Assembly: GCA_008373095.1 (NCBI GenBank)
Contig: RQOP01000056.1
Location: forward strand, 1 to 37,100
From: SAR202 cluster bacterium
Lineage (GTDB): Bacteria; Chloroflexota; Dehalococcoidia; Lucifugimonadales; UBA826
DNA length: 37,100 nt
Direction: 5' to 3'
Shown: positions 19,064 through 28,643 of the stretch, one piece after another
Layout: every line of letters begins with the position of its first letter
Numbering within the stretch: position 1 is the stretch's first letter
The notes under the pieces: generated by a model
The model's database searches: none
What the model was told of the DNA's origin: nothing
The model's input: the letters and a program-made list of their open reading frames with translations, nothing else
Position numbers and translations under genes: made by a program

Positions 19064-19468
19064 CTAAATGCCCATTGTCATAACTTTATCTATTTGGACT
19101 GTGTACCGGCTGCTTTCCCATGTATCAAAACTTGCAACGTATTCATCGCCACCTTTCTCGCCTAAGTATCTCCTGGATATAGGACGTAAATCCTGCTCTA
19201 CGTTACCTTCTGAAATATCGATAATGTGACCTTCCACACTCACGTATTTGTATGGATCATGTTCGGTTTGTGCAACTAAGGAAACCTGAGTACCCACGGA
19301 CATTAATTTACTTTTCTTGGTACCTGGACTCGCCATGAACCAAATAGTGTCGTCAGGTTCATATGTATACCAAACCGGAGTTGAATGAGGTGAGTGATTG
19401 TTCCGATTGATGGAGAGGATTGCGATGTGGACTTCTTGTAAAAAATCGGTAACGGATTTATCAGTCAT
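19064..19468 (-). CDS. PPOX-class FMN/F420-binding split-barrel protein
   Basis: VHIAILSINRNNHSPHSTPVWYTYEPDDTIWFMASPGTKKSKLM...VSVEGHIIDI pattern. Confidence 0.88.
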   Translation of the reverse strand: MTDKSVTDFLQEVHIAILSINRNNHSPHSTPVWYTYEPDDTIWFMASPGTKKSKLMSVGTQVSLVAQTEHDPYKYVSVEGHIIDISEGNVEQDLRPISRRYLGEKGGDEYVASFDTWESSRYTVQIDKVMTMGI

Positions 19469-19523
19469 GAATGAATACCTCGCATTGAATTGTTTAAACT
19501 CACAAAAAATCTAACATCGGATT

Positions 19524-21476
19524 CTATTTAGTGTACGTATCAATCCACGATAGCATCCTCGCGAGATACTCTTTCCGCATTTTTAGATCACCATTCCGCA
19601 TTAGACCATGATTTTGTCCTGGGAATCGGACGAACTCCACGATTTTCCCTAATCTTTTCAGAGTTACAAAATATTCCTCACTCTGCGAAATTGGGACACG
19701 GTAATCAGCATCACCGTGCATTAATAGAGCAGGAGTGTCGACGTTTTCAGCATAGTTAAGTGGTGACCTGAAGTCGTATTCATCTTTATTATCTGGCCTG
19801 CTTCCACCCATCTGTCTCTCTCCGAAGTTAACGCCTATGTCCGCGGTTCCGTAAAAAGACGCGATATTAGTTACGGGAGCACCGATTACTGCACATTTGA
19901 ATCGGTCTGTATGACCGATCACCCATGAACTCATAAATCCGCCATAGCTATATCCGGTAACGGCTAGTCTTTCAGTATCGATGTAATCCTCATGGCAAAC
20001 ATGATCAAGAGCTGCCATGATGTCGTTGTAATCTTCCCCTCCCCAGTCTCCAAGTACTGGCAGCATGTATTCCTTTCCGTAGGTTGAAGTACCTCTGGGA
20101 TTTACTGCTAAAACAAAATACCCATTGGAAGAGAGTAACTGTCGGGTTATATCGAATGAATTCGCAAACAATCCATGTGGGCCGCCGTGAATGTTCACCA
20201 CAAGAGGATACTTTTTTGATGGATCAAAATTGGCTGGGTAAAGTAATACGGATTCAATATCTAGTCCAGACCTGTTTATAGAAAACCTTTCTGTGGTACC
20301 AATTAATCGATTGGAGAAATATTCGGTGTTAAGATCACTTACCATGTGCAAAGAATCGTCTGAGAGAGTTCCTTGAAAGACTTCAGGTGACCTTTCAGGT
20401 GTCGAGTAAATACATGCAAACTGGTTGTGGGTGTCTCCGAATTCACATGCTGTCAGTTGGCCTCCCAAGTTGACTATTTCCTTCTGTCCAGATTCTCCAA
20501 TTTTTGCCCTGTAAATATGGGATTCCGCTCCAGATTGACCGGCAAATAAGATAGTTCCATCTGGATCGATAATTAAGGGAGATCCAGTTTTTGCCGGGTG
20601 ACTTCCACCGATGGGAGCTACATTGTTATCAGTAATCCTGATTGGATTAGAGTCAGGTTTAAGTATGTATATGGACCCTTGGTAATAGCTGTGTAGGCGA
20701 AAATCTTCTGATCCTATGACAGCAAGTGAATCACCATCAGGAAGCCAAGTAACTGAACATGCATCTGCAAGCCCTTTAGACCAAGAGGCTATTTTTCCTG
20801 AGGATAGTTCTAATACCCTTACCTCGTTTTCGGCATGAAAATCTCTATCGGGCATTGCATCTGAAATAAAAGCCAGTTTGGAGCCATCTGGCGACCATGA
20901 AGGTATTCCCTGATCTCCGTCATCTGAGGTAAGTTGCTTTGATTCCCTAGTAGATATATCAACGTCAAAAATTTGAGTGCCGCTATCGCCGCGCCATCGC
21001 AATTCATCGTGCCTGTATCTTATTCGAGTTATGGAAACCACATCGGTTTCATCATGTTCGTTTCCATTTGCATAGTCGGGGCTTACGTCTGATACTGCGG
21101 CGAAACCTAAGCTGTCAGGTTTCCACGAGAAATCCCTAACATTCTCTTTTAATGACGTGATCATCGCGGCTTCACCACCAGACATCTGTAATAGCCAGAT
21201 CTGGTTTATACCGGTTGAATCTGTTCTTATAAATGCTATTGATGAACCATTTGGCGAGAATTTAGGATTGGCATCTGAATTGCCATTGGTTAAGGCACGA
21301 GGTGCGGAATCAGGTGATTTTAAATTTTTGATCCAAAGAGAATTATTTAAGTTTCCTGATGTCACATCTGGGTTTGATATCCCAAAAACAACCGAACTTC
21401 CATCCGGTGAGATTGAGACTCCCGTAGGATTTGCTATTTCGTAACCTATGTCTACAGTAATTGGTTTTTGAGTCAT
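19524..21476 (-). CDS. S9-family prolyl oligopeptidase / acylaminoacyl-peptidase
   Basis: N-terminal WD40-like propeller repeats (SWSPDGSKLAFIS), HGGPHG, nucleophile VTGYSYGGFMSSW, HGDADYRVPISQSEE, GQNHGLMRNG. Confidence 0.96.
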   Translation of the reverse strand: MTQKPITVDIGYEIANPTGVSISPDGSSVVFGISNPDVTSGNLNNSLWIKNLKSPDSAPRALTNGNSDANPKFSPNGSSIAFIRTDSTGINQIWLLQMSGGEAAMITSLKENVRDFSWKPDSLGFAAVSDVSPDYANGNEHDETDVVSITRIRYRHDELRWRGDSGTQIFDVDISTRESKQLTSDDGDQGIPSWSPDGSKLAFISDAMPDRDFHAENEVRVLELSSGKIASWSKGLADACSVTWLPDGDSLAVIGSEDFRLHSYYQGSIYILKPDSNPIRITDNNVAPIGGSHPAKTGSPLIIDPDGTILFAGQSGAESHIYRAKIGESGQKEIVNLGGQLTACEFGDTHNQFACIYSTPERSPEVFQGTLSDDSLHMVSDLNTEYFSNRLIGTTERFSINRSGLDIESVLLYPANFDPSKKYPLVVNIHGGPHGLFANSFDITRQLLSSNGYFVLAVNPRGTSTYGKEYMLPVLGDWGGEDYNDIMAALDHVCHEDYIDTERLAVTGYSYGGFMSSWVIGHTDRFKCAVIGAPVTNIASFYGTADIGVNFGERQMGGSRPDNKDEYDFRSPLNYAENVDTPALLMHGDADYRVPISQSEEYFVTLKRLGKIVEFVRFPGQNHGLMRNGDLKMRKEYLARMLSWIDTYTK

Positions 21477-21525
21477 TTTGTCCTCACTAGAATTGTCCTA
21501 TGAAAAGGTTAATAACGACCTTTTA

Positions 21526-22545
21526 TTATCCCCCGATGCTTTGGTTTAGAGCAGCAATATGTTTGACTGAAAAGCCACAACATGCACCTAAAATGGTGCA
21601 CTTAGGGAAGTCTCTTCTCCATCCAAGACAATGGTCACTGAAAACATTGACCGGATCGTTTCCTGTAACAACTTTAGAAATGGATGGGTCCCATTCCCGT
21701 ACGTCGTCTGGGTAGGCCATCATCAGACCATTCCAGCCATGTGTTTGGATGGCTTGAAGGACTTTTCCAAGAGCATCCGGTTTGCAGTGCATAGCTCCGA
21801 TTATGTCTACTCCACTGTCACCATCATTTTTAAATGTTTCCTTCTCACCTTCAATAGCAAACCGAATCAGGTCTGGCAGAGCATCATCAACGGGAGTTCC
21901 AGGATTGTCGTAGACTCGTAAATCACTTTCATGCCGGCCTATTCTCCCAACAGTTCTATCAGTATCAGTGGCCGAAAATCCCACCCAGAAGGGCATTCTG
22001 CTGGACTGCACTGCCCGGATAATTGGGACAGTAAAAGTTGGTCCGCCAACCATCTCGAGCAGCATTACATCGACCCCGGAAATTTTTAGGAGTTCAACCA
22101 GGTCATTGATGTCACTTTCCCATGACTCTGGGTCTTGCTTTGGATCATAATTATTTGGTCCCTGCGCTGTGTGGTAGGCGATGCTTCCTGCAATGATCAC
22201 GCTATCTTCAGTTTCTGTTCTGCGACGGGCCTCCATTGCGCATTCCACAGCGCCCCGAGTCAACTCTTCAAAGTCTTGACCTAATCTGTCGCGGTTACCT
22301 CCAAAGGTGTGCGTCGTGATGATTCGAGCCCCTGCTTTAATGTAATCCATATGCACTTGAATAAGAGCCTCTCGGTTATCTATAGAGGCACGTCTTCCCT
22401 TTCCAGATGACATGGTCACCCCTCGGGCATCAAGTTCCGTAGAAATCGGCCCATCTAGGAGGATTGTCTTATTTCCGCTCTTTAAGTCGGTAAGGAGGTT
22501 TTGGTATCTGTGGGATCTTTTTATAGGTTCTGCAATCGTAGTCAT
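21526..22545 (-). CDS. Homocysteine S-methyltransferase family protein (copy A)
   Basis: LLDGPISTELDARGV, ITTHTFGGNRDRL, GAMHCKPDAL and ILGACCGF, which fit the three Zn-binding Cys. Confidence 0.9.
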   Translation of the reverse strand: MTTIAEPIKRSHRYQNLLTDLKSGNKTILLDGPISTELDARGVTMSSGKGRRASIDNREALIQVHMDYIKAGARIITTHTFGGNRDRLGQDFEELTRGAVECAMEARRRTETEDSVIIAGSIAYHTAQGPNNYDPKQDPESWESDINDLVELLKISGVDVMLLEMVGGPTFTVPIIRAVQSSRMPFWVGFSATDTDRTVGRIGRHESDLRVYDNPGTPVDDALPDLIRFAIEGEKETFKNDGDSGVDIIGAMHCKPDALGKVLQAIQTHGWNGLMMAYPDDVREWDPSISKVVTGNDPVNVFSDHCLGWRRDFPKCTILGACCGFSVKHIAALNQSIGG

Positions 22546-22578
22546 AAAGATTCCTTAGGGTGTTGAAGGTAAAAACGA

Positions 22579-22593
22579 TAACTGAATCAGTTA
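22579..22593. promoter_or_regulatory. 15-bp perfect palindrome TAACTGA-A-TCAGTTA upstream of methyltransferase copy A
   Basis: Read directly in the 118-bp gap between the two methyltransferase paralogs. Confidence 0.3.
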
Positions 22594-22663
22594 GGTTGAT
22601 CCCGATGGCATCAATTTGGGAGCCATTCTATAGCACCAAACACCTGAAATAAATTAGGCGTAT

Positions 22664-23689
22664 CTAAACTTTTGCTGGTATAGCTTCTCTTAAGGGTTTG
22701 ATGTATTCGGTACCAAACCCACAGCAGGTTCCTACTATCTGTACCCCTTGATTTACCCAATTCTGGGCTGCATCAATGTATTCTTCTATTGATTCTTCAT
22801 TCGATTTTGTTAGGTCCCGCCATTTGATTAATGAATCTGTTGCCCCAGCATCTGGATATGCCATAAGCGGTCCTGACCATTCTTTGATTGCGACTTCGAC
22901 GGCTCTATTGGCATTTTCGATACGAGAGTGGAATATGGATATTACATCGGGGCCGACAGGTATTACTTCTCTTATGGCTTCAGATAAGGTCATGTCGTCT
23001 CTTAGATTTCTTGCGCCAGGATATTTTTTTCCTTCCGCAACATGGGTTGGGTTTTGCTGGCCGCCTAGCATAACTGAGTTATTTGATCCAACATGTGCAT
23101 TGAATCCAACCCACACGGGAAGACCAGTTTCCTTTGCTGCTTCGGCTTGAATTATTCTGGCCTCGTTGTCGCGCCCCATAGCTTCTACGATGAAAAAATC
23201 TACACCGGCCTCGGCCATGATGCTAGTGACCTCTCCGTAATGATCCCTTAACTCTTCAGCAGAGACTCCAGGAGTAGATGAAAATGCTTGGAATCCCATT
23301 TCTCCTGTTCTCGGATCTCTGCCTGTTATATTGCTTGATAATGAACCTGCTACATAAATAGATCTATCCACAGAGGCTCTTTGCCTTGCTTCTTGTGCAA
23401 GATGTACGGCCCGCGCATTAATTTCGCGTACAAAGTCACCATATCCAGCTCTCTCCAGTGTAGGCCGAAGAGTTGACCAAGTATTAGTTGTGATAATGTC
23501 TGCCCCTGAGTTGATTTGGCGCTCATGCATCTGGATTATGCTTGAAGGATGAGTGTAATTTGAGGGCCCACTCCATGCTACAAAATCCATTGGGACACCC
23601 ATAGAATGCAGTTCAGTACTGACAGCTGCGTCATGGATGATTGTATCCCCTTGATCTAGGCGAGCTTTAAGGTCTTTATATTCTGCCAT
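22664..23689 (-). CDS. Homocysteine S-methyltransferase family protein (copy B)
   Basis: IIHDAAVSTELHSMGVPMDF, ITTNTWSTLRPTLERAG, VGTCCGFGTEYI. ATG 23689 chosen to avoid running into the divergent promoter. Confidence 0.88.
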   Translation of the reverse strand: MAEYKDLKARLDQGDTIIHDAAVSTELHSMGVPMDFVAWSGPSNYTHPSSIIQMHERQINSGADIITTNTWSTLRPTLERAGYGDFVREINARAVHLAQEARQRASVDRSIYVAGSLSSNITGRDPRTGEMGFQAFSSTPGVSAEELRDHYGEVTSIMAEAGVDFFIVEAMGRDNEARIIQAEAAKETGLPVWVGFNAHVGSNNSVMLGGQQNPTHVAEGKKYPGARNLRDDMTLSEAIREVIPVGPDVISIFHSRIENANRAVEVAIKEWSGPLMAYPDAGATDSLIKWRDLTKSNEESIEEYIDAAQNWVNQGVQIVGTCCGFGTEYIKPLREAIPAKV

Positions 23690-23750
23690 TTCCCCTGCTC
23701 CTGTGAGTTCGTGGATATAACCGATACACATGATACCTGCCAGCACGATG

Positions 23751-23791
23751 TATGGCATACTCTAGCAAAATATACCTTAGGTGGACTCATT
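23751..23791 (+). promoter_or_regulatory. Candidate extended -10 promoter/leader TATGGCATACTCTAGCAAAA upstream of enolase-superfamily gene
   Basis: TGGCATACT fits extended -10 form TGnTATAAT. Nearly identical block at 28595. Confidence 0.45.
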
Positions 23792-24931
23792 ATGAAAATC
23801 ACCAACATAAATACCTATCATGCCGGTGATGGGCGCCGAAACAACATTTTTATTGAGGTTGAAACAGACGAAGGAATTACTGGTACGGGCGAAGCTTATT
23901 CAATAGGGCCCGATAAAAGTGTTATATCAATGCTTGAAGAAATGGAACCTTGGTTTATTGGCCAAGACCCATCTCGGATTGAATGGCTTTTAAGACGGGC
24001 GAAAAACACGATGCGTTTTCCTCTAGGGCAAGTGGCATGGTCTGCTATATCCGGGATTGATATTGCCCTTTGGGATATTGCAGGCAAGGTTGCAGGAGTT
24101 CCTGTATACGTTCTGCTTGGAGGTAAAACCAGAGACAGAGTTCGTGTATATCATGCGATATATGGTGATTCTCCACAGCGACTCGCTGAAAACGCGCAAA
24201 AGCTTGTCGCGGAAGGATATTCTGCCTTCAAAACCAGCCCTTTACCAAGTAATTGGAGGGAGTTGCCTTGGAGGGAAGTTCTTCTTAAAGCTGATGAAAG
24301 AATGAAAACAATTAGAGACCTTATTGGAGACAGCCCAGACCTTGCTGTTGATGTGCACGTCGCCATCAGGGAAACATCGAAGGCTTTGGAGCTTGCCAAA
24401 GTTATTACTCCCTATAAATTGATGTTTATCGAAGAGCCCGCACGACCTGAATTCCTCGAGTCCAGTGCGGAGCTCCGGAGAAAATTCAGAGTCGCACTTG
24501 CAACTGGTGAAAATATTTACGGGGTGCATCGGTTTACTGAATTACTCAATGCTGATGCTGTAGATATTATTCAGCCGGACCTTCTTTGTTGTGGAGGATT
24601 CTTGGAAGCAAAGAAAATAGCGGCTATTGCAGAAGCCCACTATGTGACAGTTGCTCCTCATAATCCTCTGGGTCTGATATCTACTGCCGCTGCAGTACAT
24701 CACTCAGCTTCGATAAATAATTTCGCTATCTTGGAATGGCATGGGGATGACAAAAAAAAGAAATCCGAACTCGTTAATGAATCTTGGGTTCCCAAGGATG
24801 GGTATTTTGAATTACCAACGGACGCAGGCATCGGCATGACTTTAAATCATAATGCAATTAAGGAAAATCCCCCACTCCATTGGGACAGGGGATTTGCCTC
24901 CTATAGTGATGGTTCACCAGGGTTTCTGTAA
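23792..24931 (+). CDS. Mandelate racemase/enolase-superfamily dehydratase (copy 1, DgoD-like)
   Basis: Ligand/catalytic motifs AVDVHV, FIEEP, ATGEN, DIIQPD, VAPHNPLG. Confidence 0.94.
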   Translation: MKITNINTYHAGDGRRNNIFIEVETDEGITGTGEAYSIGPDKSVISMLEEMEPWFIGQDPSRIEWLLRRAKNTMRFPLGQVAWSAISGIDIALWDIAGKVAGVPVYVLLGGKTRDRVRVYHAIYGDSPQRLAENAQKLVAEGYSAFKTSPLPSNWRELPWREVLLKADERMKTIRDLIGDSPDLAVDVHVAIRETSKALELAKVITPYKLMFIEEPARPEFLESSAELRRKFRVALATGENIYGVHRFTELLNADAVDIIQPDLLCCGGFLEAKKIAAIAEAHYVTVAPHNPLGLISTAAAVHHSASINNFAILEWHGDDKKKKSELVNESWVPKDGYFELPTDAGIGMTLNHNAIKENPPLHWDRGFASYSDGSPGFL

Positions 24932-24958
24932 AAGGAATAAATAACAGGGAAAAATTAA

Positions 24959-26104
24959 ATGAAAATCACGTCAATAAAGTGTCTTGTCTCAACGGATGAA
25001 TCATCTGGACACAACTTGGTTTACGTCAAAACCTTAACTGACGAAGGGATTTATGGGGTAGGTGAGGTTTATCATGTTGGCCCTGATATGGCATCTCCTT
25101 ACTGGGTTCAGTATTTCGAGGAGCAGTTAATAGGCCTGAATCCTATGGAGATCGAGCGTAATTGGGCCCTCTGCTATCAGGGCGCTAGATTTCCGGTAGG
25201 TTCTTCTGGTCTGGCAGCCCTTTCTGCTATCGATCAGACTCTTTGGGATATAACGGGAAAAGCGCTCAACAAACCGGTTTATGAACTTTTCGGAGGCAAG
25301 GTCAGGGATAAGATCAGAGGGTATTTCGACATACATGGAGATACTCCCGCGGAACTTGCCGAAGATGCCCGAAAATATGTTGATAAGGGCTTTATGGCTC
25401 TAAAAGCGAGTCCTTTATCTCCTCAGTGGCGAGATATGAGATGGAATGATGCTTTGGCGGACGCAAGGGAACGGTTCAAAGCTGTTAGGGATGCCGTTGG
25501 AGAGGATATTGATATCGGCTTTGATGCCCATGCGGCGATTTATGAACCAATACGTGTTCTTGAGCTCACAGATGTGATGATGGAATTTAATCCATGGTTT
25601 ATGGAAGAGCCGATAAGAATGGAAAATAGGCATGAAATGGGAGAACTTCGAAAAAAAATGCCATGTGCTTTAGCAACTGGAGAATGTCTTTATACGAAGT
25701 TTGAATTATCTGAACTGATAAGGGAAGGTGGAGTGGATATCCTTCAACCTGAAGTATGTATAGTAGGAGGTTTGACAGAGATGCGAAAAATAGCTTTTAT
25801 AGCGGAGGCGCATGATCTTGTTATTGCACCTCATAACCCAATGGGACCTTTGGCAACAGAAGTAAATCTACATTTCGATGCATCTACCTCAAATTTCCTT
25901 GTTCAAGAGTCGAGAAAGTTGACCGCTGCCGAAATATCTTCGGTCACGAAAGTTAGTGAACCGATAGATGGATATTTTCCCCTGCCTGAAGGCCCTGGGC
26001 TTGGAATAGATATTGTCGAAGAAAGATTTGTGGAATTTCCATACAAGGCTTCATTCCATCGAGGAGATAAAGTGAATCCGGATAATTCGATCGCGTATAT
26101 CTAG
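24959..26104 (+). CDS. Mandelate racemase/enolase-superfamily protein (copy 2)
   Basis: GFDAHAAI, FMEEPI, ATGEC, DILQPE, IAPHNPMGP; begins 27 bp after copy 1. Confidence 0.93.
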   Translation: MKITSIKCLVSTDESSGHNLVYVKTLTDEGIYGVGEVYHVGPDMASPYWVQYFEEQLIGLNPMEIERNWALCYQGARFPVGSSGLAALSAIDQTLWDITGKALNKPVYELFGGKVRDKIRGYFDIHGDTPAELAEDARKYVDKGFMALKASPLSPQWRDMRWNDALADARERFKAVRDAVGEDIDIGFDAHAAIYEPIRVLELTDVMMEFNPWFMEEPIRMENRHEMGELRKKMPCALATGECLYTKFELSELIREGGVDILQPEVCIVGGLTEMRKIAFIAEAHDLVIAPHNPMGPLATEVNLHFDASTSNFLVQESRKLTAAEISSVTKVSEPIDGYFPLPEGPGLGIDIVEERFVEFPYKASFHRGDKVNPDNSIAYI

Positions 26105-26175
26105 AATTAAATTCAAAGTGATATCCTTCGCCCCGAGATATTGAGCTTGAGGATTTTTTAGGTAGGGTGATTTAG

Positions 26176-27744
26176 ATGAATTACGATTACATTGTTGTTG
26201 GTGCCGGTTCAGCAGGAGCAATTCTTGCCACGAGGTTGACAGAAGACCCCAAAGTGTCTGTTTTACTACTAGAAGCTGGACCAGATTATCCCGACCTCGA
26301 ATCCCTTCCTGATGAAGTCAGAATTGGCCTTTCCACAGGAGCTGACATTATTACTAAAGACCACAATTGGCAGTTCTGGGGAAATCCTTCTGATAGGGCT
26401 CTTCCTATGCCAGTACCACGTGGAAGGGTTATTGGAGGGTCTAGTTCTATCAATGGACAAGTATTTTTAAGGGGAATGCCCGAGGATTACGATACATGGC
26501 AGGAGATGGGGAATACAGAATGGAGTTACGAAAAAGTCCTTCCATACTTTAGGAAACTGGAGACAGATCTCGATTATTCAGGGGATTTTCATGGAAGTGA
26601 CGGTCCCATTATTGCTAGGCGCCATAAACGCGAAGATTGGATTGAATCTCAGAGGGCTTTTTACAATGCGTGCAAAGATGCAGGTTTTCCGGATGGGCCA
26701 GACCAAAATCATCCTGATGTAACAGGTGTTGGTCCGACTCCTTTCAACAATCCAAATGGCATTAGGTGGAGTACAAATCTAGGCTATTTATCGATGGCGA
26801 GACATCGTTTAAATCTTACTATTAGAGCGCAATGTACCAGCCGTAAGGTTTTGTTTGAAGGGAACAAAGCGATAGGGATGGAAGTGGAGAGTGAAGGAGA
26901 GAGCTTTAACGTTTATGGAGATACCATCATACTCAGTGCAGGGGCTGTAGCCTCACCTCAACTTTTAATGCTGTCGGGTGTCGGTCCTGCTGATCAACTC
27001 AAAGCCCTAGGTATTAATCTTGTAAATGATCTTCCTGGGGTAGGTCAGAATCTGAGGGATCATCCGATAATGGCAGCTCTATGGTCCGTGAAGGAAAGCC
27101 ACATTCAAGACCCTGATGCGCCAAGGTCCCAGGTAGCCGCTAGATATACCGCAGCTGGATCGGATCTCAGAAATGATGTGAAATTAGCTTTCAACAGTTT
27201 TGCCATTGCAGATAGTCGGATAGAACATAGGAAAGATTCAGCCCCCGCTGGACATGAAGCGGATATTAACACTCCGGTTGGTGTAAAGATTTCGGTGTCT
27301 TTGCAATTGGCTGAGAGCGCTGGCTATATGAGACTGGTATCAAACGATATTCATGAACAGCCCGAGCTAAATTTTAATTATTACAGTACAGAGTTTGACC
27401 TTAAAAGAGGAAGAGAAGGCTTGTTAAAAGCTATATCACTGGGGGAATCAAGGTACTTTGCAAACATTTTGGATAAACGTCTTCAGCCATCTGATGATCA
27501 TATAGCAAATGAGGACTCCCTCAATGATTGGATTTTGAGGAATGCCACCACGGGTCAGCATATATCGGGTACTTGTAAAATGGGTCCAGACTCCGACGAA
27601 TTGGCAGTTGTTAACCAGTCTGGCGATGTCAGAGGTTTGGAGAATCTAAAGGTGATTGATGCTTCGATTATGCCGGATTGTATTAGAGCCAATACGAATG
27701 CTACAACCATGATGATTGCTGAAAGGATGTTGGACTTAATTTAG
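26176..27744 (+). CDS. GMC-family oxidoreductase (choline/alcohol dehydrogenase-like)
   Basis: YIVVGAGSAGAILATRLTEDPKVSVLLLEAGP, GRVIGGSSSINGQVFLRG, LSAGAVASPQLLMLSGVGP, GTCKMGPDSD. Confidence 0.97.
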   Translation: MNYDYIVVGAGSAGAILATRLTEDPKVSVLLLEAGPDYPDLESLPDEVRIGLSTGADIITKDHNWQFWGNPSDRALPMPVPRGRVIGGSSSINGQVFLRGMPEDYDTWQEMGNTEWSYEKVLPYFRKLETDLDYSGDFHGSDGPIIARRHKREDWIESQRAFYNACKDAGFPDGPDQNHPDVTGVGPTPFNNPNGIRWSTNLGYLSMARHRLNLTIRAQCTSRKVLFEGNKAIGMEVESEGESFNVYGDTIILSAGAVASPQLLMLSGVGPADQLKALGINLVNDLPGVGQNLRDHPIMAALWSVKESHIQDPDAPRSQVAARYTAAGSDLRNDVKLAFNSFAIADSRIEHRKDSAPAGHEADINTPVGVKISVSLQLAESAGYMRLVSNDIHEQPELNFNYYSTEFDLKRGREGLLKAISLGESRYFANILDKRLQPSDDHIANEDSLNDWILRNATTGQHISGTCKMGPDSDELAVVNQSGDVRGLENLKVIDASIMPDCIRANTNATTMMIAERMLDLI

Positions 27745-27766
27745 CATTCAAATACTCTAAACCAGA

Positions 27767-28561
27767 TCAAGTTTTTCGGCCTAAAGTTTTATGTGTTTCT
27801 CGGACGGCGTTTTTCATTTCCTTCATTAATATCGCCGGAGGTTGAGGAGCCACATTTGTGTATCCGACCCCAAGCTCTACAAGTTGTGAGGCCGTTAAGG
27901 GGAAGGCTGGATGGTTCATAGGCATTTGTAGCTTGGTGTTTCCTGCCTGTTTAACTTCGGCGGCAATCCGTTCTACTTCTAAACGTAATTTTGGATCTGA
28001 AGGATCTGTTACTCCCAATGTTTGTGAAAGATCAGTTGGTCCAAGAGCCACTAGGTCGACCCCATCCAGTGCGGCAATTTCTGAAACTTGAGAAATAGCT
28101 TTCGTATCTTCTGTCATTACTGATAAAAGTATCTCCTCGTTGGAAGTGCGGACGTGATCACCCCATTCCACTGAACCGAACCTTGCTGCCCTAGTGGCGC
28201 CAGCTCCCCCTCTTAATCCAACTGGAGGGTATCTGACTGCATCCACCGCTCTTTTTGCTCCTTCCAGACCGTCGACATGTGGAATAACTATGCCTTGAGC
28301 TCCCATGTCCAGTACCCTCAATATGAAGCCAGGATCACTATCTGAAACGCGGACTATTGGGGTTATATCTACGAGATCAGCGGCCACAATCATTTGTTGG
28401 ACGAGAGATAAATCAAAAGCGGTATGCTCCATGTCTATAAAGACAGCATCGAAACCGGAAATACCTATAATTTCAACAATTTGCGGGTCGGCAAGAGCCA
28501 CATATGCTCCTAGTGCTAACTGTCCCGAATTCATTATCTGTTTGGCTTTGTTATTTCTCAA
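27767..28561 (-). CDS. HpcH/HpaI-family aldolase
   Basis: LGAYVALADPQIVEIIGISGFDAVFIDMEHTAFD, MGAQGIVIPHVD, ALGPTDLSQTLG. Confidence 0.94.
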   Translation of the reverse strand: MRNNKAKQIMNSGQLALGAYVALADPQIVEIIGISGFDAVFIDMEHTAFDLSLVQQMIVAADLVDITPIVRVSDSDPGFILRVLDMGAQGIVIPHVDGLEGAKRAVDAVRYPPVGLRGGAGATRAARFGSVEWGDHVRTSNEEILLSVMTEDTKAISQVSEIAALDGVDLVALGPTDLSQTLGVTDPSDPKLRLEVERIAAEVKQAGNTKLQMPMNHPAFPLTASQLVELGVGYTNVAPQPPAILMKEMKNAVRETHKTLGRKT

Positions 28562-28594
28562 TTTAGCCTCCGTGCGAACATCAAAATTTCATTA

Positions 28595-28643
28595 TATGGC
28601 ATACTCTTGCGAAAGATGGATAATACCAAGTGGAGATACTCAT
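28595..28643 (+). promoter_or_regulatory. Candidate extended -10 promoter/leader TATGGCATACTCTTGCGAAAG upstream of amidohydrolase
   Basis: Shares TATGGCATACTCT[A/T]GC[A/G]AAA with 23751 and a similar GTGGA...ACTCAT run-in to the ATG. Confidence 0.45.

Noticed and set aside
23690-23758. N-terminal extension of methyltransferase copy B
   Set aside because: Would cover the divergent promoter block at 23751; the internal ATG at 23689 gives a family-like start.
28305-28643. N-terminal 113-aa extension of the N-acyl-D-amino-acid deacylase ORF
   Set aside because: Runs antisense through the HpcH/HpaI aldolase; the family N-terminus MLDVLIHSGTIMDGTG begins at ATG 28644.
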